Shown: positions 51,188 to 62,659 of the stretch, piece after piece
Layout of the letters: every line of letters begins with the position of its first letter
Position numbering within the stretch: position 1 is the stretch's first letter
From: Auanema rhodensis
Lineage: Eukaryota > Nematoda > Chromadorea > Rhabditida > Rhabditidae
Direction: 5' to 3'
Assembly (NCBI GenBank): GCA_964057225.1
Contig: OZ059897.1
Span: forward strand, 13,764,001 to 13,828,000
DNA length: 64,000 nucleotides
Program-made: the position numbers and the translations under genes
Notes under the pieces: generated by a model
Told to the model about the DNA's origin: nothing
The model's input: the letters and a program-made list of their open reading frames with translations, nothing else
Database searches by the model: none

Positions 51188-54155
51188 ATGAAATCGTTGG
51201 TTGAAGGTGAATGTGGCCGTTCTAACGCTCTGGTTGGACTTGCCCGCGACTATGGACAGTCGAACCAGCGCATAGCACCCTCCACAACTCGAGGTAGTAT
51301 AGACTTTGATTTTTTTTAAATTTTTTGAAACCTATTATGAACATTATGACTTCGTGTAGTGATGTCATAATTTGAAATAAATCATTTTTCTTTTGACAAG
51401 AGGGTTTTTGCTAGACACACAGCATAAGAGCTTATCTTTGGAATCCGGAGATACAGTTTTAAACTGATATGAGAACAATGTACTGTCTTGGCTCTGATTA
51501 TCTCTAATTTTAACTCTATTTCCGTTTTGAAAAATGTTGGATAATGAAATTGCCTAATATAAGAAATAAGTGTAAGTTCGATTTTTTGTGGATAACATTT
51601 GAAAATTGTATTTACATAAGTTCTCGTATCTTATGATTTTTTTTTTGAAACCTATTTTTTAAGGGGCTTCCTCATTATTACCTGCCAATAATCTTGGTGA
51701 GCAGTTTGCTAGTGATTTTCTTCAACAAAAGGCTAAAGGAACAACCGCTCCTAATTCGTTTAGTTTAAATGTAAGATTTTCATTTTGTGGTTTACATTTC
51801 ATTTAAATTTAGTCTTTGGCTGCTAATTTGCCTCAACATGCATCCTCATCCAGTATATCGAATACTTGGAGTTCTGAATATTCGTCTATTAGACCAGCAT
51901 CCCATGTAAGTTATAAATCTGTTTAAATTCTAATTCTGCTAATTTAGTCCTTAGCGACCCAATGGACATCGCAATATTCTGCAACTCGCCCCTCGATGGA
52001 GAGTGCGTGGTCAGCAGCACAACCTTTAGCTTCTACTTCAATGCCACTTCATCAAGAGTATGATTTTATAATTTATTAACATGAATTTTTATAATATGTT
52101 AAGTTCTGCTACTCATAGAAGCATGTGGTCTGATGAATTTCTTAATAATGTTGATAACTCTCTCAAATCATCTAGCGTATATTTTTCTAAATTATGGCAT
52201 AAAGATTATTTATTCATTCATAGGCTGAAATAAAATCTGCGGAATGGGCAAACGAATATTCTTCTAATCAACAGCCTGATATTTGGGGTTCGATGGAAGC
52301 TGAGTGGGAGGGAATCCAAGTAGTTAAAACAATGCTTTATCCTGTTGAACACATTTATTTCAGAGACATGTTGAAATGGCACAAGGCAGTGAAGATGTTC
52401 ATATGTTTGATGATTATAAATATGAGGTAGGTCTTTATTTTCAAAAAATACAACAAAAGTAGTATACGAATATCTGAAATTATCCTAATCCAATATTCAT
52501 TACTTGTCGTCAACATACAATATATTTTTGAAACTAATTTGACGGAAATACACATAAAAAAGAAATGTATAGCTTGTTGTCACAATTTGTATATTTTTGT
52601 ATATAATCTGTAGTTTGTAGTGTGCTAAAACTTGTTCTTTATGACTTTGAAGAAAAATAGTTTAAATGACTTAATATTTAATTTGATGAATAATATGTAA
52701 GCATAATGTTATAGGAAAACAATCCATATCAAACATCTGATAATCCCACGGTCCTTGGAGATCAATTATCTACTGCAGGTGATTTAGGAAATGCAGTGTT
52801 AGCATACGAGGCTGCTGTTCAAAAAAATCCACAGGATGCCCAGGTAATATAATATTTTTTAAAGCTATCTTTCTATTTTCCTTGGTTGTGATTAGCCGAT
52901 TACCTAATTTCTATGTATTCATTTTACCTAAAAAAAAATTACATGTGATTAGACGGTTTTCCCTTTAGAGCAAGCTTGATAATGAAATTAATAGTTATGA
53001 AAGAGAAGATCCGAAAGATGCAGATGTAAGTAAATTAAGTGTTGCTCTTTCTGGGCAGAAGTTTTTATTTAGATTTTCACTGCTCCCCGTATATATGTAA
53101 AACTCTTACCTGTATAAGCTGCAGTTCTCAAGATCACAAAATTATCATTTCAGAGCTGGTGTAAGTTGGGATTGGCGAATGCGGAGAATGAATTAGATGG
53201 CAAAGCAATTGAAGCTTTCAGAAAGTGTTTATCCTTGGATCCATCAAATCAAGAAGTGATAAATTTATATTTAATAATAATAGGCTTATTTATGTTTAGG
53301 CATTGTTGGCGTTGTCTGTATCGTTAGCTAATGAGTCAATGGAAAACGAGGCATTAAAACACTTAGAGCAGTGGATTTCGGTTTATGAAGGCGAACCTGT
53401 TGAACCTAAAGAATATAAAAATGTGTATTATAGTGTATTGGATGGAGATCTCTTTAAAAAGGCATGTTTTAAAGCTTTGATCATAATAATTAATGTATTT
53501 TTGAAGGTGGAGGAAAAGTTTTTAAGAGCAGCACGTCGACAGAAGGACTTGCCTGATGCGAAGCTTCAGAATGCTTTGGGAGTTTTGTACAATTTAAATA
53601 TGAATTACGATCGTGCCATTGAATGTTTGCGTATTGCTGTTCAGTGTGCACCAAACGTATGTGAAACTACTTTTTAACTTGATGCCTATATTGTTTCTAG
53701 AATCCTCAATTATGGAACAGGCTTGGTGCTACACTAGCTAACAGTGAGAACATTACTGAAGCTATTTCTGCTTATGATGTAGCTCTACAAATGTATCCAT
53801 CATATGTTCGAGCAAGATATAACTTAGGAATAGGATGTATGCATTTGAAAAAATTCAAGTAAATAGTTGATTTTTGTTTCGTCCATTTTGGTTTTGCAAT
53901 TTGTAGAGAGGCTACCGAGCATTTTGTGTCTGCTCTTGAGCTGCAAAAGGATTCAACGGGTAATTCTATATGGCCTCATCTCAGGTACGAATAGTTTTAA
54001 AATAATAATTTATTTTAATATATGCTATGTTACTTTTTTAAAGATCTGCAGCAATTAGAATACCGGGATGTCCTCGAGAATTATTGGATATTCTGGATAA
54101 ACGAGATTTGAACGAGTTCAAAGCTGCCCTCGGCCGACTATCCTTTCAGATATAA
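51188..54155 (+). CDS. prx-5: PEX5, peroxisomal targeting signal 1 receptor
   Basis: Cytosolic shuttling receptor that brings PTS1 (SKL-type) proteins to the peroxisome. The N-terminus MKSLVEGECGRSNALVGLA carries the conserved Cys (position 9) used for monoubiquitination and recycling. Pentapeptide W-x-x-x-F/Y motifs for PEX14/PEX13 docking are seen as WSSEY, WTSQY, WSDEF and WANEY. The C-terminal half is the TPR array: LGLANAENELDGKAIEAFRK, LLALSVSLANESMENEALKH, ALGVLYNLNMNYDRAIECLR, LWNRLGATLANSENITEAIS and VRARYNLGIGCMHLKKFKEA. The protein ends ALGRLSFQI. The ATG is one base after TTTTACAG, a trans-splice-like acceptor. The first intron is long (51293-51663). A 57-bp in-frame exon at 52969-53025 may be alternative. 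Confidence 0.96.
52969..53025 (+). other. possible alternative cassette exon in PEX5
   Basis: Flanked by CCCTTTAG and GTAAGT, 57 bases open in phase 0, coding SKLDNEINSYEREDPKDAD. It falls between the exon ending AAVQKNPQDAQ (52843) and the one starting SWCKLGLANAENE (53154), inside the first TPR. Known PEX5 proteins go directly from the N/DP segment to the next helix, so the default form probably skips it. Its end (DPKDAD) resembles the end of the preceding exon (NPQDAQ). Confidence 0.5.
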
Positions 54156-54947
54156 TGAAATAAAGCATGACGTTATTTTTATGATAAAAACAGCACGTCT
54201 GTAATAACCTAAATGAATAAATTTTTTTATTAAATGTTAAATGTATAATTTTAAAAACTAATGGAGGAAAACAACCGATATACGGCATCTGTTGAAATGA
54301 AATGGTATTAGTGATTATCACATTTACCTTTATGTCTCTATTGTACTAAATTTAGACAATAAGTGCTACTTATTAAAATGAATATTAACATATTAGTGTT
54401 CAAACGCTAAACGTTTTTGAAAAAAAACATAATACAATGGTTATTTACCCTTGAGTGCTTTCTTTGTATGTACTGGCAGCCTCTGTCTGCTTTTTCCAGA
54501 TTGAGAATCGATATATAATTGGTCTCTTTGGCCACTTGTCCACTATTTTCATCTAAGTAAAAAGAGAATGAGACCCTGCTTAAGGTTAGATTACACCCAC
54601 CTAAACACTTATTATTCCCAGTCAGACCGTAGGCAGATTTATGAAGGCACTTTTCATTTTACTTTTTTTCTTCAATTCACTCTTGTCTTGAGAATAGAGT
54701 TGAAAACTTTGTATCATGTAGTTTTTTTTACTGTTCATAATAGTTCTTTCTCTTTTTACCCTTACGGGTAGCCAAATTATGATTGCTGGCTATCCATTTT
54801 ATTCGTTGCAAAAAATTTAAGATAGCCATCAGAAATTATGAAATAGTAATAGCATTATTATTCAAAAATTCAACAATAATGTATCTATAGTATATTAGGC
54901 GATTTACGTTTGATTATGTAAGTTAAGGAAATGAGCTTTGAGCAAAA
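54156..54947. other. intergenic region between PEX5 and the doublecortin gene
   Basis: No exon supported. AATAAATTTTTTTATTAA at about 54214 is a candidate polyadenylation region for PEX5. Confidence 0.4.
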
Positions 54948-57306
54948 ATGAATTTGGACGAGTTAAAAGAACTGGATATTCATTTCATTCATCCATCAAC
55001 TACAGTTCATCATGATTATAGACCTATAAAAGTGGGAAATTTCCTTCTTGGAAATAAAGCGAGCCCCTCTTTACATTCTATTTTTAGATCCATGTCTACA
55101 AAAACGGAGAAGAGCTTGATAAAGGGAAAGATGTAGCAGTTACACGCAGAGAGTTTAAACATTGGATAATATTTTTGGATGGTTTAACCAAAAAGCTAAA
55201 TACTTCAACTGCTATTCACCGTTTATTCACTATTCATGGAATTCCTGTAGAACATGTAAGCTTTTAGCCATATGCGAAATGATGTTGATATTACACCAAT
55301 TGGCCAGCTGTGTAACCTCTTCCCGTCTAAGGAAGTTGATGGTTACATTGCCGGTCAAGCACATATCTGTGTGTCGATATCTCAAAAGAATAACTCCGCT
55401 TACCGGATTTCCTTCAGTTCGATGAGCTGGAACACAAAGGAGAGTACGTAGCTGTAGAGAAAGGCAATTTTATCCATTGTCGCTATGGACGGGCAAATAA
55501 TTGGTCAGGAGAACGGGTAAGATCTTGGGGGCAATATGGTTATATATCTTTTTTATACATATTTTTCTAACTATGCCCTGACACAATGATCGTTTTATAA
55601 GTTTTATCTATATTTATTCAGTCTAAATTATGTTTTAATAGAATAACTCAAATTATGAAAACGGTCTTTGAAATCAATTTATTAAATACGTACTGACATA
55701 ATCAACTTAAATACCATTTTGTTATTTTTTGACAAAGTCACGCTGATATAATGAGAAGTTCTCATTTCAAAATTACCCTATTTTTATAGAAAGTACAAAC
55801 TGATTTAAACTTAATATTAGGCCATGTTGTTTTGCAATTGCATTGCATAATCACTATTAGGTTATAGAAGATATGTTGTAGAAGTGGAAATCACTAGGGC
55901 GAGTTGATTTACCGAAGCCTGTATTTCTAGAATCAGCTGAAACGATGGATATTTATTTGAAACGTGAAGGATACGATAGTATTACAGGTTAACATTTCAT
56001 AAATAAAGTATTAATTACGTCCAATAGGGTCGTTTTAACAACTAATTTAAAATTTTGCTGGTGTCCTAACAAATATTTAGGTCTACCGTATCCCTTCGAC
56101 GGAATATTATCACGTAGTCCAAGTACCTCAGCATTACATCTGAAAAGTCATCATTCACATATTAGAAAGGTATTCATTCCAAAATCTTCTTTTGAGATCA
56201 TTCTCATGTCTATCAAGAGAAAAACATTCAAATTTCAGTTTGGTAGTTTGGAAAAACTCAATCAGGTTGGTCAAACTGTTTGGGGATTTGAGGACAGGAA
56301 GTTTTCGTCAAAAGAAAGAGGTAAGTGCATATTTATTTTCGTATTTATGTATAATAATGAAAAAGTTTGTTAATTTCATTTCATGTTTTATAAAATGAAT
56401 AAAATGTTTATTTGAGCATTACCAATTTCAGTTTCAAGTGTTCCAAAACTTCCACCTCTGGGAGATATTTTATCGGAAAGGAATAGCAAAACTGAAGGTA
56501 TTCATATTAAAAAAATTAATTTACGACTGTTATGTTTTGAAACTAATTGTAGAAAATAATAACGAAAAGCAACGAGTCGATAACGAAGCTATAGTCCCTA
56601 AACCGGAGAAAACAGTAACTGTTTTACCTCCAATAGATGCTGGAAAGGGGCATCAGGAGAAACAGGAAAAGGATGAAACAAAGGGAAACAAAACAATGAT
56701 AACGAAAGGTTTCATAAACCACAAAATTACTCAAAATTATTTATGTTTTCAATATTTTAGAGAAGCTTCCTCCAATAAAAACGAATGCAATTACGAAAGA
56801 GAGTCGAATTCCTATTAAGAAATTTACTAAACGCGAATTGAAAACAGGTTAGAACTTATTGTTCTTTGTATTATTGAATAAGCTATCATATATTAGTATC
56901 TGCCCGCCCGACGTGGTCGCAACAAAAATCTTATGAATCCAAGGAATATAAAAGTCAAGAAATTGTTGAGTCAATCATGCCTTTATCGGAAAATATAGTT
57001 CATCGGCCGGCAAAAGAATTGATCATAAAACCTGATAGCCCCTCTTTGCTTAAGCAATCACAGTCTGTTCCTCAATTACACACCCCAAGAGAAGATTATC
57101 CAGTAGCTCCTCGTCCTTTAATCACACGTCGTGAACGTGAGCAGAGTGAGGTATTTAACTATTGAGAACCTTATCACAATATGTAATTCAACATTTTCCA
57201 GAGACGGAGACGTCGTAGTCAAATTCAACAAAGCGATAATTGCATAGATACCTTTTCCTATCTTCGTTATCCAGTTCACTACGATCCAGATTTTTCAGAT
57301 TATTAG
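54948..57306 (+). CDS. doublecortin (DCX)-domain protein with disordered basic tail
   Basis: Microtubule-associated protein family. Exon 1 (MNLDELKELDIHFIHPS, ending RPIK at a GTGGGA donor) splices to a DCX domain: IHVYKNGEELDKGKDVAVTR, FKHWIIFLDGLTKKL, IHRLFTIHGIPVEH, then FDELEHKGEYVAVEKGNFIH and CRYG. This matches the DCX layout (R/K-N-G-D start, F-x-x-L/W, DLT, YTxxG, hxxLxxGxxYVA). Only one DCX repeat is visible. The rest is low-complexity and charged (PKPEKTVTVLPPIDAGKGHQ, KESRIPIKKFTKRE, RPLITRREREQSE, RRRRRSQIQQ) and ends VHYDPDFSDY. Introns vary (40-370 bp). No kinase domain follows, so it is not a DCLK/ZYG-8 type. Which DCX subfamily it belongs to is not decided. Confidence 0.83.
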
Positions 57307-59900
57307 TGTTTATATTCAAAGTTGTGCCTAATGTTTTTGTATGTACCGCTGAAATAGCAATTCAAAAAAAGTTTAATACAATATTATGCTTTCTGTGAAA
57401 AGATATCTTTCAATGTTTTTGGCCAAATTTTATTTGTTCCTGATCTTATGAGCTTTCATAAATATATATACATATGTATATATGTATATATTTAATATAT
57501 ATAGTCAATGTGAAATAGAATTCGATTTATGAAACAATATTAAAGATATTATATTTTTGTGTCTAAACAGTATTATTCAGAGCAAGTAAAATATAATTGT
57601 AGACAGCATCATAAACTTGAAAATTACTATATAAATAAGTATAATGTACATAATTTGCTCGAATCACACTTATACATATGTATAAATACATATAAGTAAA
57701 GCAGAAATTAATTTTAATATTTGAAATATTATCAGCACAAGATTTATCATAGCTTATGATCCATTTATTGTGTTTGATACGGTAGCAATATTATGCATAA
57801 AGATGAACACAATGTTTGAAAATATATTTTATTTTAAAAGAAAACTGTAAACAATTTGCAGTAATTAAGCTACTTAAATGACTATCATAACTTTTTTTTT
57901 CTTCTTTCATAAATCATTATGGTTTAATGTTCTCAGTTCATTTTGTTATGGAATTGCATAACTTTAGCATCATATGGCAATAATGCTATACACCTCGTAA
58001 CAAACAATTTAGTTGATCGAATTTCGATTATTTTTTATTATATTTAAAATAATTTTCTTCTACAAAATATGATAATGACGGGAAACAATGAAATATAGTA
58101 TTGTGCAGACTATATACTTGTTACATGTTTACTATGCTATGTCATAATATATATGTATGTATTATATAAAGTAGCATCACAACAAAAATGAATTAAAGAA
58201 AATAGAATGAATAGATTTACCTTACTCCTCGCTCTTTTAATTCACATAATGCATATTGTTATTATTATTATTTATTAGTGTGACTATTATTTTGTTTACT
58301 AAAATGATACCAAATGGACTGTTAACTAGTGTTTAATTATTTTACTATATTCAAATAGTCAATACTTTTACACGTCATGATGAATTCACGTGAGAATATC
58401 TTTTATTTTTCTGCAGATGCATTCTGCATAATTTGTATCCTATAGGGATATTTCAACCAAAATGCCTTATATATTGTGTATTTCAAAAATTTGAAGTTCA
58501 CTTCAATTTCTGAAATAAAAAAAATTTATCGTTTATCTTGTGATATATGTATACGATTTATAATAACTGAAAAATTTTGATATGTAAAATGTGTTTTTAT
58601 TTTATTTGTAAATATACAAATTGTATATATGTATAAACATATTTGGAAGCGATTCATTGGATTATCTAAAACAGGGAGGCCTATCATTTTCAGATGATCA
58701 GACATAATAGATAACATAGATAATATATGTTTATATACGTAATATTCGTAACAAATAACATCAAAATATATAAACAATTTTTTTCTATATTACTGCAGCA
58801 TATATATATATATAAAAAAAGAATTTTATATATTATAATATTATTTGTTCCTTGATGTTTCTCTTCTGCATGAACAATAATCATTCTGGAAGTAGTATTA
58901 GGTCAAGCTTTATGCAGGTTTCTATAGTAACTGATGACGAATATTTTCTTTGTTTTCTTGGATGATAATCTGATACTATATAATTTTTGAATTCTAATTA
59001 TAACCTAGCATGAATTCTAATATCACAGGTCAATATTTCGTAACTTTTACGAAATATTGAATATTATTTCAGAAGACAAAAATATAATATTAAACATGCT
59101 ACCTTTAAACTACCCCTAATTTGAAATACATAGCATAAAATATATGTAGAAAAAAATTTATTTCGAAAGCATCGTTGAGATCAAACTTCAGTGTTACTCA
59201 ATTCTTTCTGATTAATTAGAAAATTCATATAATAAAATGAAATTAGCAATTAGTATTCAAAACACCTAGCTAAAAATCTCATTTGCAAAAACTACGTATA
59301 TGTATACTCACACGAACAGATCTAATCGTTGCTTTTTAAGCTTCTATAAAAACATGAAGTTATACTTCATGAAGGAATAAAATGTAATTGGTTTTAAAAT
59401 ATGTATATAAGAACATCCATTATACTTTATGATTTCATACCTACATATATGCATATATGTACGTATATAAGTTACATGGCATTGTTATAGTATAACGTCT
59501 GAAAACATTTTGTTCGGACATTCTGATAACTTTTTGAATTTATATATATAATTCTATAAGATACAACTACAAAGACAAATGTCGTGAATTTGCTAAACTA
59601 TCATCTAAAGATAGATTCGTATTTGCATTTTTTAGCAATACCCGTTTTTACACCTTCTTTCACTAGAATTCTAATGCTATGATTAGTATTAATCAAAGCT
59701 ATTTTGGAATTTTCATGTAAAATATGTAAAATATTTTAATATGTATATACACATAAACATCTTCAAGTTCATCTGCATCTGTTCATAGCACATATAAAAA
59801 TTATATCTTGGCCGGAAAGTGCATTAGTTTTCTATAAAATTCATAACTTTTAGTTCATCTTACTTTCCTCTACTTCTGTTTCTCGTCTCTCGTTGTCTAG
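57307..59900. other. AT-rich intergenic DNA with short palindromes
   Basis: No exon supported. Several self-complementary sequences occur: TTATACATATGTATAA at about 57670-57685, ATGAAGT/ACTTCAT at about 59354-59370, a 20-bp palindrome at 59442-59461, and a perfect 14-bp inverted repeat at 59030-59060 (listed separately). Confidence 0.45.
59030..59060. repeat. perfect 14-bp inverted repeat, 3-base loop
   Basis: Left arm TCAATATTTCGTAA (59030-59043), loop CTT, right arm TTACGAAATATTGA (59047-59060). Every base pairs. It is not a simple AT repeat because TTTCG/CGAAA is included. Confidence 0.85.
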
Positions 59901-59914
59901 CTCTCGTTCATAGG

Positions 59915-59970
59915 TATAAAAAGCTACACCTCTTTATATTAGAACACAAGCACACGCAGGGGCGTGGCTG
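59915..59970 (+). promoter_or_regulatory. TATA-box promoter of the small phospho-motif gene
   Basis: TATAAAAA at 59915-59922, about 170 bases before the ATG at 60087, is followed by GGGGCGTGG (about 59959-59967, KLF/Sp-type) and, near 59993, CAGCTG (E-box). The first exon probably begins around 59945. A TATA start is unusual among the other genes here, whose ATGs sit right after acceptors. Confidence 0.4.
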
Positions 59971-60086
59971 CGAAGAGGACTGACTGTCAAACAGCTGACC
60001 ACAGAATCATAGTCAGTCTTTCATTTATCTTGCTAGACTGCAGCCACCTATCACGTACTATATACAACACTCATCAAACTTTTGAA

Positions 60087-62581
60087 ATGGGAGCTACAGA
60101 GATATTGCCTTATCCTCGCCGACGTTCATCTGTTCAAGTAAGTTCTAACCTTCTTTACCTTGATTCAAACGTATCGGAGAGTTTTGATATATCGTTTCCC
60201 AACAAGTTAAACTTCTAAATTTGCTTCAGCTTGAACCGATTTCGATGAACCTACCGGGAGAAACATTATCAGCTTCACCTCCTGTCAAAACATCCTATTC
60301 GAATTATATTAACAACGGTTCATCACGAATGCATGAACAATCAACAAGTTCAACACGAGCACTTAATCCCTTAAAAGAAGGATCTGTAATGAGACCACGA
60401 TGTAATAGTGAGGTAACTTGTTGAATATGTAATATCAAACCATATTGCCTGGGGAGAAGATTTCGAATTTGACTAAGATATTCGACAACAACATTTCAAA
60501 ACTACTTGGTTTTGTATATTTTTGCATATATATTATATATATTTATATATAATATATATGCATAGTTAAGTTATAAGATTGCGTATAAATCAATAGAATT
60601 TTTTTATATTTCGAAATAACTGTAAGAATTAATTCATCCAAATTCAATTAATTATTTAAGTAAGTCCTTGTGCATATCAACGATATTTTTACCAATATCA
60701 GGCTATATCTTTTTTAATTTATTAGTAATATCTATTAAGAAAAATTTCTATTTCAATGTTTTGAAAGTGTATATTCGAAGACAGATGCCCTACTACACTA
60801 ATTCGGCTTCCATCTATATATACATAGTGAACTTTCTCATAACATGAATATATGTACTCATATATACCAATATAGAATATACTTTCATTTAAGATGTTAT
60901 ATTTAACTTCCTGATTACATTGGTTTTAACATTTGTTTAAGTTTCCTATTTTTCGTTAAAAATATTCATATCTAACACATTGCACATAACTTATTATTAA
61001 TTTCCTCAACACATATTTCATATAAAGGAAATAATGCCGTCATACGTATTGACTGTTTTTCTAGATATTTCGAAAAACGTTTTCGTTAATTTAACAACTT
61101 TTGGCTCATGTTATCTACTCAATAATCTATAATCTTTTAGCGTTTTTGCTTAATTTTTTCTAATAAGTTAATTTTTTTTAACACTCAAAGGTTTAAAATT
61201 CTGACAGCTCAAAAAAGGTTTCTATTCATTCTTTGAAGAATCTTATCTTTATTATTCAATCTAACTATTATAGAGTATATCGACAAATTTGAAGAATTTC
61301 ATTTTATTTAGCAAGGCCTTCGATAAATTTGAAATAAGAAAAAAGTATTTATCAATTTCAATTGACAACATAATGAAAACAAACAAAATAAAAGTAGAAT
61401 AGTATATAATCTTGAGATATCTTGCAAATTGTGTCATATTACTCAATCAACTCTTTCAATTGAATCATAATTGAAAAGACGAATATATGAACATTCGCAG
61501 AAATTATTAGAGTTTGCTTAAGTTCTCATAATCGCAAAATGACCAGATGGCCAGAAGGTGAGAAGCTTGTTCAATTAAGAAACATAATCTTGTCTTCGTT
61601 GAAAGAGCATGAGAAACTTATGTTGTTCATAATACTTCATCTTAACTATACGAAGCCTTTTTTGCCTTTTTTCTTATATATTTCATCGGCTTCTCATACA
61701 TCTGATTTTCGGCTTCATTTAGCTCGTACATCTTACAATTTTCTCTCTGTTTACCATTTGGAATGAAAATTCATATACGAACTATATACGAAAAGCTGAA
61801 ATCTAAAAAACCAAGAAGAGAGAGAGAAAGAAAAATAAAAATAAAAGAGAATATCAGAGAATGTCCGATGGCTATTAAGGCTTGTTTATGTATATATGGA
61901 TATGTATCGTTTTTTTGGTTTTGAAGAGAAAAAAATTGCTTGTTCCCGAACAAACAATATATCTTTAATAATAGAGAAGAAAAAGAATAAGAGAAAATAA
62001 AAAAAGGAATGTATTTTTCCCTGTATACTTCCCGAATGACCGATTGATCGGATGTGAAAAAATACAATTTACTATATTTTGTTTTGTTTTCTTTAATTTT
62101 CAGTACGAAAAAATAACACGATATTGTTGATGAAAACAAAATCGTTTGTATAGTACGATTGAAAAAAAAAGTTGTATTTCTTCTAAAATGTGAATGCGCA
62201 AGATTTTCTTCTTTTCATGACAATGGTACTTAAATGTAGTACAAAGTACATATTAAAATCTGTAGGAAAATTGACAATGACATGTGTATAACAAATTATC
62301 TATCTATTCTGAATCCTTAATATGAGTATACAGCTTTTTCTTCGGCTAATATGCTTTGAAAGAAATAATTACTATGCAAAGAGTTAAATTTCTTTATTAT
62401 AGACTCGATGTCGTTCATGTGATGCCCCTGAGCGAAGCAGACACAACTCACTGATACCTGGAGATAAAGTACGTCCACGAGAAGCTTCCAGAAGAAGAAT
62501 ATCTGTAAATGATGATAATGAAATGGAAACCACAGCTCAATTTATTGAACGAATACGTCAAGAACTGATAGCTCAACTATA
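60087..62581 (+). CDS. small basic protein with paired RRRxSV motifs, unknown function
   Basis: Three exons: 60087-60137, 60230-60413 (after TTTGCTTCAG), and 62402-62581 (after TTATTATAG), about 138 residues. The second intron is almost 2 kb, far longer than elsewhere in the window. The N-terminus is MGATEILPYPRRRSSVQ. The middle is Ser/Thr-rich (NNGSSRMHEQSTSSTRAL). The third exon has TRCRSCDAPERSRHNSLIPG, then SRRRISVNDDNE and a likely helix QFIERIRQELIAQL. RRRSSV and RRRISV are basophilic-kinase (PKA-type) sites and RHNSL fits a similar class; CRSC and MRPRCNS add Cys. The N-terminal MG could be myristoylated. No family recognised. Confidence 0.62.
60523..60562. repeat. perfect 19-bp AT-rich palindrome inside an intron
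   Basis: The arms 60523-60541 and 60544-60562 are fully complementary with a two-base (TT) centre, both ending in TGCA at the outside. It is able to extrude as a cruciform or form a hairpin in RNA. It lies in the long intron of the small phospho-motif gene. Confidence 0.85.
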
Positions 62582-62624
62582 ATATTTTTTTCGTAGATAT
62601 TTATCGCTATACATATTTATATAC

Positions 62625-62659
<35 letters not shown>

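Noticed and set aside
61539-61766. 75-codon frame MTRWPEGEKLVQLRN...
   Set aside because: It lies inside the long intron of the small phospho-motif gene, has no domain, and degenerates into Phe/Leu/Ser-rich sequence.
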